Shown piece after piece: positions 21,446 through 32,866 of a stretch of 64,000 nucleotides of DNA. This stretch comes from Aquarana catesbeiana (lineage: Eukaryota > Chordata > Amphibia > Anura > Ranidae), in the NCBI RefSeq assembly GCF_042186555.1, contig NC_133326.1:437284846-437348845 (forward strand), given 5' to 3'. The notes beneath the pieces are model-generated. The model did not search any database. It was not told the DNA's origin and was given only the letters and a program-made list of their open reading frames with translations. The position numbers and the translations under genes were made by a program. Position 1 is the stretch's first letter, and the number at the start of each line of letters is the position of its first letter.

Positions 21446-24400
21446 TGTGACGGGGGGGGCCGTGGAACTCAGAATACATCTTATGTCTAAGGCACCCTGT
21501 GCCATCCTGGCACAGGGTGAGTGAGAAAATATATCTTGGACTACTTAAAATGGGACAGTAATATTTGTCCACAATATCTCTCAGGATGTATGTTAATTGA
21601 ATGAGCTGATCACATTGTCCTCTATACAATGTAGGAGACGGGACGACTCCTATTGGAGCTCATGTTAATTAGGTTTTGTTTGTATTGTTAATTGTAATTA
21701 GCTCCAGCTATTGTGTTGATATAACTGTGTGAAGCTCAGTGAGCACAAGTCTGGGCGAAAGGTCATGTCTCAGTCACCTAGGCTGTATAAAGGATTAGAT
21801 AATTAGCTCATGTTAATTAAGTTACAGTTGTATTGTTAGAGGAGGTTCCAACGGCATATAAAGTCTTGTAATTCTGGTTCTGAATAAAGTGAGTTCTTGG
21901 TAGCAACAAGTAAGTGTCGCCTTGTTTGTGCTCAGAGAGGTTGGGATATCTGTATACAGACTGGGAGGAAGTGGTATATGACGGAAGCACTCAAGCGGAG
22001 TGTGGGATCAGCATAGCAGACTTCAGTCACCCCAACGGAGATATGGACCTGGCATCAGAGTTCCCGGGGCTGCTGCGGATCATCCTTTCAACATACACCA
22101 GGACTGTGTCTGAGGATGAATACCTGGAGCTTAGGCAGCAAATTCGGGTGGAGCTCTGGATTGCAGCCCTCCGTCTCGCTGGTATAAAACAGGGCAAGTG
22201 CTTTCCAACCCAAGAGCAACGGGCCAGTGACCAACAGGCATTGCGGATGGCATTCCTGGGAGAGCAGCCCCAGGAGCAATGGGTGACTGAGTTGGACAGG
22301 TTGGTCCAGCAGGAGATAGAGCTGGACAATCGTTATCGGGCTCTGCAATGGCACGCAGAGGAGGGATATTTAGGGGAGACAACAGAATGCTCTCCGGAGG
22401 GATATGACTTTGGTGGCCCTGGATTGCTGTGGGAGAACCTTACAGATCTTTTTATGTTTGGCGATGAAGGGGAACCTGACCTTGAGGACCTGAGAGACTA
22501 TAGAGAGTCTATGCTCAGTCTTGCAGGGGTCTCAGAGCTCAAACCTGATCTGGACCATTTGCTAAGGAAGGAACAGCATCTGGAAAGGGCATACAGGAAA
22601 CTGCTAGAACAAGTTCAGCAGCATGCCAGAGAATCGGCAGTGGAAAATCCGGAGATTGCCGTCCCCAAACCTGAAGTGCTGACAACAGGGCAGAGCTCTG
22701 CTAACCTCTGCCCAGAAATGATAGCATCTTCTGGGTTCCATGGACAGGAGATGGTGAACCTCTATCCCCAGACATCAGTTGCAGAGACATGGGATTTGAT
22801 AGACTTTTCTGCTGAGGAAGAACAACCTGATGAGCCTCCAGCAGAAGAGCTGCTATCAGGGCCAAAGTTCACTGTGTTCTGCCCAGCACCAACAGTGGCT
22901 TCAGCCTTCTTGAGAGAAGAGGTAGTCGACCTTTCTCCCACAACACTGACAGGGACATGTGATTTTCTGCCAGCAGCATCTATGGAGTTAAAACAAACTT
23001 CTCCCGCTGAAGATCTGGTAACTGAACAGAGGGTCCAAGACCTCTGTCCCACACTTTTACCAATTCCAGAGACTGGGGATTTCATAGACGTTTCTGTAGA
23101 GGAGGAACCACCTGGCAAACCCCCAGCAGAAGTGCTGGCAACCGGACAGAGGGTCCAAGACCTCTGCCCCACACCTGCAGCAATTGTGGAGGCTCAGGGT
23201 GAGAAGATGGCAATCACTTCCCAGCAGCAGATACAGGGGGAGAAGGGAGAGGAGGTGTGTGTTGTCCCTCCCCAACAGTTGGCCAGGGTGGAGGAAGCGG
23301 GCTTTCCTCCCCAGCAAAGATCAGTGTACCTGGGAGACAGTACCATTGACATGTCGTCCCAGCAGCCAGATGAGGGAATGGAAAAGGAAGCAGCCGGCTC
23401 ACCTCCCCAATGGCAGCTACACAGTTTGGGAGTGGAGGAAGCCAGCCTCCTGCCCCAACGGTTAGCCGGAGCGGAGGATGCGGAGTCCCCAGCCGAAGTG
23501 CTGGCAACAGGGCAGAGTGCTACCAACCTCTGCCCAGCACCGGCAACAACTACAGAGTTCCAGGGAGGCGGGGCAGTCGGCCTCCCTCTCCAACAGTTAG
23601 CCGGAACAGATGGTGTGGGGTTTCCAGCAGAAGGGCTGGCAACAGGACCGAGGACTGCTGGACTCTGCCCTCAACTAACAGAGGATGGATTTCCTGTGAA
23701 GGTGGATGGGACTTCAGTCTCCACCTGTATACCCCAGGGATGCTGGGCAGTGGGCCCCGATCCCCAACAGCATGACAGAGTGAGCCCAGACACCCTGTCT
23801 TCTCTCCAGCGGCAGAAAGGATTCCAGGGAGAAGAGCCAGTCCAGGCCTCTCCCCAGCGGCAGATATGTTCTCTGAGAGAGGCAGAGGTTGGCTGGGTGA
23901 GTAATGCTTTGTTTGGAACAATTTATTTGGGGTACTGTGTGGGTACAGGCAGTAGAGGACTGGAGCTGTTTACTAACTTCGGAGTCAACCCGTCTGGGGT
24001 CTCCTCCTGTGTTAGTCTCCTGCCCAAAGGGGAGAGATGTGACGGGGGGGCCCGTGGAACTCAGAATACATCTTATGTCTAAGGCACCCTGTGCCATCCT
24101 GGCACAGGGTGAGTGAGAAAATATATCTTGGACTACTTAAAATGGGACAGTAATATTTGTCCACAATATCTCCCAGGATGTATGTTAATTGAATGAGCTG
24201 ATCACATTGTCCTCTATACAATGTAGGAGACGGGACGACTCCTATTGGAGCTCATGTTAATTAGGTTTTGTTTGTATTGTTAATTGTAATTAGCTCCAGC
24301 TATTGTGTTGATATAACTGTGTGAAGCTCAGTGAGCACAAGTCTGGGCGAAAGGTCATGTCTCAGTCACCTAGGCTGTATAAAGGATTAGATAATTAGCT

Positions 24401-24611
24401 CATGTTAATTAAGTTACAGTTGTATTGTTAGAGGAGGTTCCAACGGCATATAAAGTCTTGTAATTCTGGTTCTGAATAAAGTGAGTTCTTGGTAGCAACA
24501 AGTAAGTGTCGCCTTGTTTGTGCTCAGAGAGGTTGGGATATCTGTATACAGACTGGGAGGAAGTGGTATATGACGGAAGCACTCAAGCGGAGTGTGGGAC
24601 GTTCCGTGACA
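21446..24611 (+). mobile_element. Gag-only LTR retrotransposon, copy B
   Basis: The 5' LTR is 21446-22007 and the 3' LTR 24038-24611, flanked by GACGT at 21441-21445 and 24612-24616. The LTRs differ at about two bases by eye across 562 aligned positions, so insertion was very recent. The 5' LTR lacks the final 12 bases present in the 3' copy, and the primer-binding site and leader of copy A are also missing. The ORF starts 35 bases after the junction at 22007. The LTR is related to, but distinct from, that of copy A: it has TGTATAAAGG and a clear AATAAA. Confidence 0.88.
22043..24082 (+). CDS. Gag-like modular repeat protein of LTR element B, 679 aa
   Basis: An open frame from ATG 22043 ends in the 3' LTR. 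The frame is open further upstream into the LTR, but 22043 gives an N-terminus comparable with copy A. The first ~190 residues are homologous to copy A only at low identity (shared pattern QEQ...FLGEQ, ELDRLVQQEIELDNRYRAL). From about residue 195 (HARESAVENPEI) the two proteins are nearly identical and share the PQTSVAE...LIDFSAEEE, PPQQLA and LATGQ units. It has one DLIDFSAEEE unit fewer than A and an extra FIDVSVEEEPPGKPPAE unit. No enzyme motif is present. Role inferred from position only. Confidence 0.68.
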   Translation: MDLASEFPGLLRIILSTYTRTVSEDEYLELRQQIRVELWIAALRLAGIKQGKCFPTQEQRASDQQALRMAFLGEQPQEQWVTELDRLVQQEIELDNRYRALQWHAEEGYLGETTECSPEGYDFGGPGLLWENLTDLFMFGDEGEPDLEDLRDYRESMLSLAGVSELKPDLDHLLRKEQHLERAYRKLLEQVQQHARESAVENPEIAVPKPEVLTTGQSSANLCPEMIASSGFHGQEMVNLYPQTSVAETWDLIDFSAEEEQPDEPPAEELLSGPKFTVFCPAPTVASAFLREEVVDLSPTTLTGTCDFLPAASMELKQTSPAEDLVTEQRVQDLCPTLLPIPETGDFIDVSVEEEPPGKPPAEVLATGQRVQDLCPTPAAIVEAQGEKMAITSQQQIQGEKGEEVCVVPPQQLARVEEAGFPPQQRSVYLGDSTIDMSSQQPDEGMEKEAAGSPPQWQLHSLGVEEASLLPQRLAGAEDAESPAEVLATGQSATNLCPAPATTTEFQGGGAVGLPLQQLAGTDGVGFPAEGLATGPRTAGLCPQLTEDGFPVKVDGTSVSTCIPQGCWAVGPDPQQHDRVSPDTLSSLQRQKGFQGEEPVQASPQRQICSLREAEVGWVSNALFGTIYLGYCVGTGSRGLELFTNFGVNPSGVSSCVSLLPKGERCDGGARGTQNTSYV

Positions 24612-24778
24612 GACGTCTTTCCAGTTCCAGTGTTTGCTACCGCAGGAACCTGCATCAGGCCCTCCTACCCACTGTGCTCAAGAGACCACTGTTCCCACTT
24701 CCAGTGGCTCCTGAACCAGCGTTTAAGAGAGGTCTCCTTCTACCAGTCGGGCTCAACTACCAGGTACCTAACAGGAAT

Positions 24779-25353
24779 TTTATTCCGAGGATGGGCTGCA
24801 TCCTTCATGAAAGGGAACCTACACTTGAGTCTACCTGAGAAGAATGGTCTCTTTTCTGGCTGCTCCCACTCCAGCAAGATTGACTCAACAAGAGACTTAT
24901 GTATGGGGAATACCCTGGCCTTCTGCACACTAGACCCTTGGTACATGAGGTTGTGCTTTGAGAGTTGTACTGACTCCTCCCAGATCTCCAAGGTGTCATA
25001 GATCACCTTGAGCAAATCCCCCACATCGTCCAGCGACAACCTGTACCTGGACCCCCTGGAGGAATCCACCTCTCCTTCAGAGTCAGACGCTGAGTCTGCC
25101 TCAGAGGAGGAGAGCGACCTGGGTTCCTTATCCCTATCCCCCTCTCTTCCTGACTAGGTTCAGACAGGGAAGGCATACTCACTGCCCTGGATAGGAATGT
25201 AGAGGGACCCTCCATCCTATTTATTATCCCTTTAAAGGATTGGAACCTGGATGTAAGGATCTTATGACATGCTGTCACAGAATCATCCTTGACCAGGCTA
25301 CAGATGCCTAACTTTGACCCGCATACGGCACATCTTCTCCTAGGAGGCTGCAT
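24779..25353 (-). pseudogene. DIRS gag-like ORF, N-terminal part
   Basis: On the minus strand from 25353 it reads a Cys-containing start (RRRCAVCGSKLGI) then, after frameshifts, LSLDDVGDLLKVIYDTLEI and KRPFFSGRLKCRFPF. These resemble DIRS first ORFs in amphibians as I remember them. It continues at 16012 after the gypsy insertion. Confidence 0.6.
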
Positions 25354-26430
25354 CTGGGCCTTGTCCTGGGCTTTAACCTAAAGCTGACACAAAAAAAAAC
25401 AGAGAAGGCAAAGCCCTTAAATGTCAGCTCTGGACCCACACCCCCACTGTGCTTAGGGGTCTACAGGGGAAGTGCCCCCGACCTCCGGGAACTGTGGTTC
25501 CCCTCCCAGGGACTAGGGGAAAAAAGGAAACGGTTCCACCCACCCAGAGTAAGCAATGGGCACCCCTCCCCACGCTTACCTGAAAGATGCCAGTGCCAGA
25601 GGAACCAGAGTCTACTTCCTGCTCTGCCGTCCCCTCCATCGCTCCTTCGTGTCTCCCACAGCCTCTGCTGGGTCTGCACTGGCTCCCGGATGCCTGTGCT
25701 GTCCGTCTGTCCGTCTGCCCCACCCTGGAGACCAGAATGACGTCTCTGGGTGCCCCCCTGATGATGTCACTGCACCAGAAGTCGTGGACCAGCTTGGAAC
25801 AGAGGCGTGCTGCCCCGCATGCGCACTACCTCCACAGCTCCTGGGCGTGTCGGCATCTCATCACGGCTGCGCGCCCAGCTCAACAGATCGGACCAGATGG
25901 CACCAAACGCCGTGAAGCCAGATAGAAAAAATGCCCAGGTGAGCTTTCTGTTTCAGCCTGTCTTTAGTTCAGGAGGACTCGGAGGAAGGGCAAAGGGAGA
26001 GTATGCATAACTAGTGCAAGCTGCTCCCCAAGCCAGCCTCCAGTGCGGCAGGGACTGTGACAGGTAGAGGGATCCTGCTCTCTCTGAGCTAAAAGCAGGA
26101 GTGGGGCTCACAGCCCTACTCCTCCCCACTAGGCAGAGAGGTGCACAGGCAGGAGAAGGTACTCCAGGGGCTCTTCAGGCTAGCCCTGAGACATAGAGCT
26201 CCCCCAGGTTCCTACGTGCTCCTTCCCGTCTGGCAGGAAACACAAAAAACTGAAGGACCGCCTTTAAACAATGTGGGTGAATGTGTTTTCTGTCCTGGAG
26301 GGAGGAGCCCTACATCTCAGAGGCTGTCCTGGAAGATGAAAGGAGAAAAAGGAGCTTCCAGCAGCCAAACAAAACTTCAGGAAATGCAACACAAAAGTCC
26401 ACTCCTCTTCAGCACAACTCAAACTGTTAA
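25354..26430 (-). other. Likely DIRS 5' leader and terminal repeat, non-coding
   Basis: GC-rich DNA with no coherent ORF. It lies upstream of the DIRS gag and ends near 26330-26400 in a CCTGGAGGGAGGAGCCC block that could belong to the inverted terminal repeat. The exact border cannot be set because the other DIRS end is outside the window. Confidence 0.4.
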
Positions 26431-27636
26431 ATATGCAAAAGTCAAATAAGGGTTTTTAACCCCAGGGTCAGCAGCACCCAGCTTCATACGGTTTGTAGCA
26501 CACATGCAGCACAGGGCCAGGTCTCCTCTCAACTCCATCTCCACCCACCAACACTGAGAGTTTCCTGTATTATGTGCTGCTTCCTGGAGGTTGCTTAGCC
26601 CTGTGGTGTGGAGTGGAGGCCCTTTTCCCACTCGAATATCACTCAGGGCCTCCAAAATTTCAGGTCCAAAATACGACACTACTAATGCCGAGAGGACTGC
26701 GAGTCTTCTGTACAGCTGTCCCGGAATCCCTCACCCTGTATGGGTGAGACCCCTGATTACACCAATCTATCACCCTTAAAGGGACCTCAACCCGAATATC
26801 AGTGCCACATAGCACCCATCCAGGACCCACCCTAGGTGTTTTGTATATTCCCCCCCCCCCGCCTCAACGCGGAGGTGTTGGAGGCAAGATTCAATACCAT
26901 ACAACATACTCGGGAGAGAGCATTGGCATTTTGATGCTGTCTCCCGGGTCTGTGCTCTACTACAAAATTAAACTTCTGGAGAGAAGGTATCAATGCAAAA
27001 AACATTTTTGAACAACCGTTTTTTCAGGAGCAGTGATTTTAATAATGCTTAAAGTGAAACAATAAAAATGAAATATTCCTTTAAATATCGTGCCTGGGGG
27101 GTCCCCTTAGTCTGCCTGTAAAGTGGTGCATCTGTGTAATGTGTACAAAATGACATTTCTAAAGGAAAAAAATGTCATTTAAACTTGCTTGCGGCTGTAA
27201 TGTATTGCCGCCTTCTGGCAATATAGATGAAAAATCAAGGAAAAAATTTGGAGTGGGTTCCCCCACCAGGCATACTAGGCCCTTCGGATCTGGTATGGAT
27301 TTTAAGGGGAACTCCAAGCAAAAATGAAAAAAAAACAGCGTGCCCCCCCCCCCCCCAAAATCCATACCTGGTAAACGAACACCCAATGTTCGAGTCAAAG
27401 TTACGTTCGACTCCAACATCGGGACCATGCCTACTCACAGGTATAAAAGAGCCTGATATGGATTTTGGGGGGACCCCAGGTTGTTTTTTTTTAAAAAAGG
27501 AGTTCCCCTTTAAATCTATATCAGACCCAAAAAGTCTGATATGGATTGGGGGGGGGGCATGCCATCTTTTTTCTTAATTCTGTCATAGGGTTCCCCTTAA
27601 CAACTTCAATGCACTATTATATACTCTGCACTGTAA

Positions 27637-27638
<2 letters not shown>
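26431..27638. repeat. Non-coding repeat related to the hAT-type MITE at 40360-42356
   Basis: 27005-27190 is a diverged reverse complement of 41885-42100 (shared CAGGAGCAGTGATTTTAATA). 27365-27440 shares CGAACACCCAATGTTCGAGT with 39600-39670. Poly-C runs are at 26850 and 27340. Element ends were not found. No gene. Confidence 0.55.

Positions 27639-27685
<47 letters not shown>
27639..27685. repeat. (TA)n microsatellite left of Tc1 copy 1
   Basis: About 23 TA units followed by a short CA run that directly joins the Tc1 terminal repeat. Confidence 0.9.
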
Positions 27686-27691
<6 letters not shown>

Positions 27692-28224
27692 GTATCTCAC
27701 AAAAGTGAGTACACCCCTCACATTTTTGTAAATATTTTATTATATCTTTTCATGTGACAACACTGAAGAAATGACACTTTGCTACAATATAAAGTAGTGA
27801 GTGTGCAGCTTGTATAACAGTGAATTTGCTGTCCCCTCTAAATAATTCAACACACAGCCATTAATATCTAAACCACTGGCAACAAAAGTGCGTACACCCC
27901 TAAGTGAAAATGTCCAAATTGGGCCCAATTAGCCATTTTTGCCTCCCCGGTGTCACGTGGCTCATTAGTGTTACAAGGTCTCTGAGGATCTGAAAAAAGA
28001 ATTGTTGCTCCACATAAAGATGGCCTAGGCTATAAGAAGATTGCCAAGACCCTGAAACTGAGCTGCAGCATGGTGGCCAACAACAAACAGCAGTTTAAAA
28101 TGACAGGTTCCACTCAGAACAGGCCTTGCCATGGTTACATAGTTACATAGTTACATAGTAGGTGAGGTTGAAAAAAGACACAAGTCCATCAAGTCCAACC
28201 TATGTGTGTGATTATGTGTCAATA

Positions 28225-31163
28225 TTACATTACATATCCCTGTATATTGCGGTCATTCAGGTGATTATCTAATAGTTTCTTGAAGCTATCAATGCTCCCC
28301 GCTGAGACCACCGCCTGTGGAAGGGAATTCCACATCCTTGCCGCTCTTACAGTAAAGAACCCTCTACGTAGTTTAAGGTTAAACCTCTTTTCTTCTAATT
28401 GTAATGAGTGGCCACGAGTCTTATTAAACTCTGTTCTGCGAAAAAGTTTTATCCCTATTGTGGGGTCACCAGTACAGTATTTGTAAATTGAAATCATATC
28501 CCCTCTCAAGCGTCTCTTCTCCAGAGAGAATAAGTTCAGTGCTCGCAACCTTTCCTCATAACTAAGATCCTCCAGACCCTTTATTAGCTTTGTTGCCCTT
28601 CTTTGTACTCGCTCCATTTCCAGTACGTCCCTCCTGAGGACTGGTGCCCAGTACTGGACAGCATACTCCAGGTGCGGCCGGACCAGAGTCTTGTAGAGCG
28701 GGAGAATTATCGTTTTATCTCTGCAGTTGATCCCCCTTTTAATGCATGCCAATATTCTGTTTGCTTTATTAGCAGCAGCTTGGCATTGCATGCCATTGCT
28801 GAGCCTATCATCCACTAGGACCCCCAAGTCCTTTTCCATCCTAGATTCCCCCAGAGGTTCTCCCCCCAGTGTATAGATTGCATTCATATTTTTGCCACCC
28901 AAATGCATTATTTTACATTTTTCTACATTGAACCTCATTTGCCATGTAGTCGCCCACCCCATTAATTTGTTCAGGTCTTTTTGCAAGATTTCCACATCCT
29001 GCGGAGAAGTTATTGCCCTGCTTAGCTTAGTATCGTCTGCAAATACAGAGATGGAACTGTTTATCCCATCCTCCAGGTCGTTTATGAACAAATTAAATAG
29101 GATTGGTCCCAGCACAGACCCCTGGGGGACCCCACTACCCACCCCTGACCATTCTGAGTACTCCCCATTTATCACCACCCTCTAAACACGCCCTTGTAGC
29201 CAGTTTTCAATCCATGTACTCACCCTATGGTCCATGCCAACGCACCTTATTTTGTACAGTAAACGTTTATGGGGAACTGTGTCAAATGCTTTTGCAAAAT
29301 CCAGATACACCACGTCTACGGGCCTTCCTTTATCTAGATGGCAACTCACCTCCTCATAGAAGGTTAATAGATTGGTTTGGCAAGAACGATTCTTCATGAA
29401 TCCATGCTGATTACTGCTAATGATATCATTCTTATTACTAAAATCTTGTATATAGTCCCTTATCATCCCCTCCAAGAGTTTACATACTATTGATGTTAGG
29501 CTAACTGGTCTGTAATTCCCAGTGATGTTTTTTGGGCCCTTTTTAAATATTGGTGCTACATTGGCTTTTCTCCAATCAGCTGGTACCATTCCAGTCAATA
29601 GACTGTCTGTAAAAATTAGGAACAACGGTCTGGCAATCACCTGACTGAGTTCCCTAAGTACCCTCGGATGCAAGCCATCTGGTCCCGGTGATTTATTAAT
29701 GTTAAGTTTCTCAAGTCTAATTTTAATTCCGTCCTCTGTTAACCATGTAGGTGCTTCCTGTGTTGTGTCATGAGGATAAACACTGCAGTTTTGGTTACTG
29801 AAGCCCCCCGATTCACTCGTGAAGACTGAGGAGAAGAATAAATTCAATACCTCTGCCATCTCCCCATCCTTTGTAACCAGATGTCCTTCCTCATTCTTTA
29901 TGGGGCCAATATGGTCTGTCCTCCCTTTTTTACTGTTTACATACTGGGATTTTTTTTGCTCTCCTCCGCTATGTGTCTTTCATGTTCTATCTTAGCCATC
30001 CTAATTGCACCCTTACATTTCTTATTGCATTCTTTATAAATTCTGAATGCTGTGGATGATCCCTCAACCTTGTATTTTTTGAAGGCCTTCTCCTTTGCTT
30101 TTATATGCATTTTTACATTGGAGTTAAGCCATCCAGGATGTTTGTTCGCTCTTTTAAATTTATTACCCAATGGGATACATTGGCTAATGCCCTTATTTAA
30201 TATGCTCTTAAAGCAAACCCATCTCTCCTCCGTATTCTTTGTTCCTAATATTTTATCCCAATTTATGCCTTTTAGCAAGGTTTGTAGTTTAGGGAAGTTG
30301 GCTCTTTTGAAATTCAGTGTCTTTGTGTTCCCTTCATGTCTCCTATTTGTGTGATTTATACTGAAACTAATTGACCTGTGATCGCTGTTACCTAAATTGC
30401 CCCGTATTTCCACATCTGTTATCAGGTCTGTATTGTTGGTAATCAGTAGATCTAGTAATGTTTTATTTCTAGTTGGTGCGTCTACCATCTGACCCATAAA
30501 ATTGTCCTGCAAGACATTAAGGAACTGGCGAGCCTTAAATGAATGCGCGGTTCCCTCCGCCCAGTCTATGTCTGGATAATTAAAATCCCCCATTATGATA
30601 ACACTTCCCATCCTTGCTGCTAATCCAATTTGTGATAGGAGATCCGTCTCCACTTCCTCCCTCAGGTTAGGGGGCCTATAGCATACTCCCAGTATTATTT
30701 TCCCCTTAGCTTCATCCCTTTGGAGCTCTACCCATAAAGATTCCACCTCCTCCCTAGCCCCCTCAGTGATGTCATCTCTCACATTCACTTGTACATTATT
30801 CTTGATATATAGGCATACCCCTCCCCCTTTTTTACCCTCTCTATCCTTGCGGTATAGGGTATACCCTTGAATGTTTGCCAGCCAATCATGAGAGCTGTTG
30901 AACCAGGTCTCTGAAATTCCCACAAAATCCAAATCCTCCTTGTACAACAGTATCTCTAGTTCACCCATCTTGTCCGCCAGGCTCCTGGCATTGGTGAACA
31001 TGCCACATAGTTTAGACCGGTCGCATATTGTCCTCGTATTGGGTGTTTCAAGATTGCAACTTGGACTTGCTACTATACTCACCTTGTGTTTTTGTGCTTT
31101 GGTTAACCTACCACTAATGCCCCCAATACTACCCTCTGGAATATCTTCCGCGCTGGCTATCAC
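28225..31163 (-). pseudogene. CR1 ORF2: AP endonuclease and reverse transcriptase
   Basis: Endonuclease (31163-29937): FTNARSLADKMGELE, the ISETWF motif with catalytic Glu, IIMGDFNYPDIDW with Asp/Asn, and GNSDHRSI with the Ser-Asp-His end. A frameshift near 29937 leads to the RT (29859 onward): KSPGPDGLHPRVL, FKKGPKNITGNYRPVSL, DFAKAFDTVPH and, after a TAG at 29181 where copy 9383-10512 reads through, GVPQGSVLGPILFNLF and the catalytic FADDTKL. It ends with WNSLPQAVV and NIQGYVM. Two lesions in nearly 1000 codons point to a fairly young copy. The product would nick DNA and reverse-transcribe its own RNA. Confidence 0.9.
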
Positions 31164-31189
31164 TGTCTCTGGACCCTCCCCCCCATCGC

Positions 31190-32170
31190 CTAGTTTAAAA
31201 ACCCCTCTAACTTTTTGGCCATCTTCATTCCCAGCAGATCTGCACCCTCCTCATTTAGGTGCAGTCCGTCCCTTCTATAGTACCGGTTACCGACTGAGAA
31301 GTCGGCCCAGTCCTCCAGGAACCCAAACCCCTCCTTACTACACCAGCTCTTCAGCCACTTGTTTACTTCCCTAATCTCCCTCTGCCTCTCTGGTGTGGCT
31401 CGATGTACCGGTAGTATTCCTGAGAACACTACCTTGGAGGTCCTTTTCCTCAATTTAGCTCCTAAGTCCCTAAAATCGTTCTTTAGGACACTCCATCTGC
31501 CTCTGACTTTGTCATTGGTGCCAACGTGCACCATGACAGCCAGGTCTTCCCCAGCCCCTCCCAGTAATCTGTCCACAAGATCCGTGATGTGCCGAACCCG
31601 AGCGCCCGGTAGACAACATACTGTTCGGCGCTTCAGGTCTTGGTTACAGATTGCCCTCTCTGTCCTTCTAAGAATTGAGTCCCCTACCACCAGAATCTGT
31701 CTTTCCTTTCACTTTGCTGCCCCCCCACTCTCACTGGAGGAGTTCTTCCCCTGGCAGCTAGGAGAGTCCCTCATCTCCAGCAGTGCTGGTCCCTGACTGG
31801 TAACACCAATGTCTCTCAATGGAGCGTACTTATTGGGATGCTCCAGTCCTGGATCGGCCTCCCTGGCACTTCCCCCTCTACCCCTCCTGACTGTCACCCA
31901 TCTACTCTTTGCTAGTGCCTGCACCTCTTTGTCTCCACCCGCCTCTGTGCTGGCCCCTGCCGGCACCTGCCGTGTACATTCCTGGCTCACCTTTAGTATG
32001 GAGGGACTTCTCAGTGCTGACAGTTGCTTCCCCAGATTCAGAACCTGGGCTTCCAGGGAAACAACGTGCTTACATTTTGCACAGCAGTATTCGCCCTCGA
32101 TCGGATGATCAAGGAACGCATACATGCGGCAAGATGTACAAAGAGTCGCCTCTCCACACCCGCCGGGCAT
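31190..32170 (-). pseudogene. CR1 ORF1: PHD-like zinc finger plus SGNH esterase, one stop
   Basis: One continuous frame with a single TGA at 31709-31711. The N-terminus (32170) holds paired Cys motifs (CGEATLCTSC and EYCCAKCKH), like the PHD-type finger known in CR1 ORF1, followed by a helical segment (LEAQVLNLGKQLSAL). After the stop comes an SGNH/GDSL hydrolase fold: VVGDSILRR (nucleophile Ser), VMVHVGTND (Asn block) and RDGLHLNEEG (Asp and His). ORF1 proteins of CR1 elements with PHD and esterase parts are established in vertebrates. The esterase role in retrotransposition is not settled. Confidence 0.85.
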
Positions 32171-32866
32171 CGTACCTATTAAATTTAGTGAGGATTTGGG
32201 GATTTTACCCTGTCCAAATTACCTAACAACTAGCTTCCTGGCACTAATACTCAAGACAATACACAGGTACACGACAAGACAATACACAGGTACACAATAC
32301 ACAAGTACTAACGATCCACACACACTACTCAGACAACACTCAGATACTCACACTACACAGATACTATGACCCCTGTTATAACCTCCTGTTTTAAACTCTT
32401 GTTTTTAACTCCCACTTAATCCAGCTCCACTTACACCAAGCTCCACAGCTTCAAACTGAGCACGCTCAGACTGAGTCCTACAACAAGTTAAATAGGCACC
32501 TGGGCACCTGTGAGCAATTAACCACACCCCTTAATTGATAGACTGATGAAACAGAAAAAAAAAAAAAAAAAGCTATTTAAAAAGTGACAGCAAAAGGCAA
32601 ATTAAAAACTAAAAGGAAAAGTCCCCAAAATGCAACCCAGCAAACACCAACAGACAGCAGCAAACACACACCAACAGACAGCAGCAATACACACACCAAC
32701 AGACAGCAGCAATACACACACCAACAGACAGCAGCAATACACACACCAACAGACAGCAGCAATACACACACCAACAGACAGCAAGACTTGTATACTCTAA
32801 CACTTGTTTTTAACTCCCACTTAATCCAGCTCCACTTACACCAAGCTCCACCGCTTCAAACTGAGC
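32171..32866 (-). promoter_or_regulatory. CR1 5' UTR with repeated monomers
   Basis: A 67 bp block (TTTTTAACTCCCACTTAATC...CAAACTGAGCA) occurs at 32397-32463 and 32801-32867, and a 25 bp unit with ACAGACAGCAGCAA is repeated about five times at 32640-32785. Monomer repeats in a LINE 5' UTR often carry the promoter. That role is inferred. Confidence 0.55.

Larger units (their letters stand above)
16013..24773 (+). mobile_element. Ty3/gypsy chromovirus 1, with LTR element B in its 3' LTR
   Basis: The 5' LTR is 16013-16743. The 3' LTR starts at 20890, is interrupted at 21446-24616 and resumes to 24773. Both start TGTCAGGG and end CCTAACA. The direct repeat GGAAT at 16008-16012 and 24774-24778 is the target duplication. 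A GGGAGGGGGCAA polypurine tract precedes the 3' LTR. Internal DNA encodes gag, protease, RT, RNase H, integrase and chromodomain. Frameshifts, stops and an RNase H deletion make it non-functional. Confidence 0.92.
20890..24773 (+). repeat. 3' LTR of gypsy 1, interrupted
   Basis: Parts are 20890-21445 and 24617-24773. The gap is exactly LTR element B plus its GACGT duplication. Confidence 0.9.
1..26400 (-). mobile_element. DIRS-like retrotransposon, degraded, split in three pieces
   Basis: This is the outermost element in the left third of the window. Minus-strand pieces lie at about 24779-26400 (leader and gag start), 14635-16012 (gag end and RT start) and 1-908 (RT end and RNase H). They read in one continuous order once the inserted gypsy element (16013-24773) and the foldback plus Harbinger block (921-14622) are removed. 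The RT motifs and the plant-like order of RT then RNase H match the DIRS family, which integrates through a tyrosine recombinase instead of an integrase. That recombinase is not in the window and would lie left of base 1. Several frameshifts are visible, so the copy is dead. The right end is estimated only from where DIRS-like leader sequence fades. Confidence 0.8.
28137..32866 (-). mobile_element. CR1 non-LTR retrotransposon, nearly full length
   Basis: Minus-strand CR1 with 5' UTR (32866-32171), ORF1 (32170-31190), ORF2 (31163-28225) and a 3' UTR ending in TATGTAAC repeats at 28137-28158. It lies inside Tc1 copy 1: Tc1 sequence stops at GCCATGG (28134) and resumes at ACCAAAGAAG (32870). Only three inactivating lesions were seen. 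A truncated relative is at 9383-10512. Confidence 0.9.

Noticed and set aside
32640..32785. Regular spaced repeats that could suggest a CRISPR array
   Set aside because: The units are contiguous tandem repeats with no spacers, in a eukaryotic LINE 5' UTR.
32577..32803. Cys/Val/Leu-rich open frames on the minus strand
   Set aside because: They are translations of the 25 bp tandem repeat in the CR1 5' UTR and appear in all three frames.
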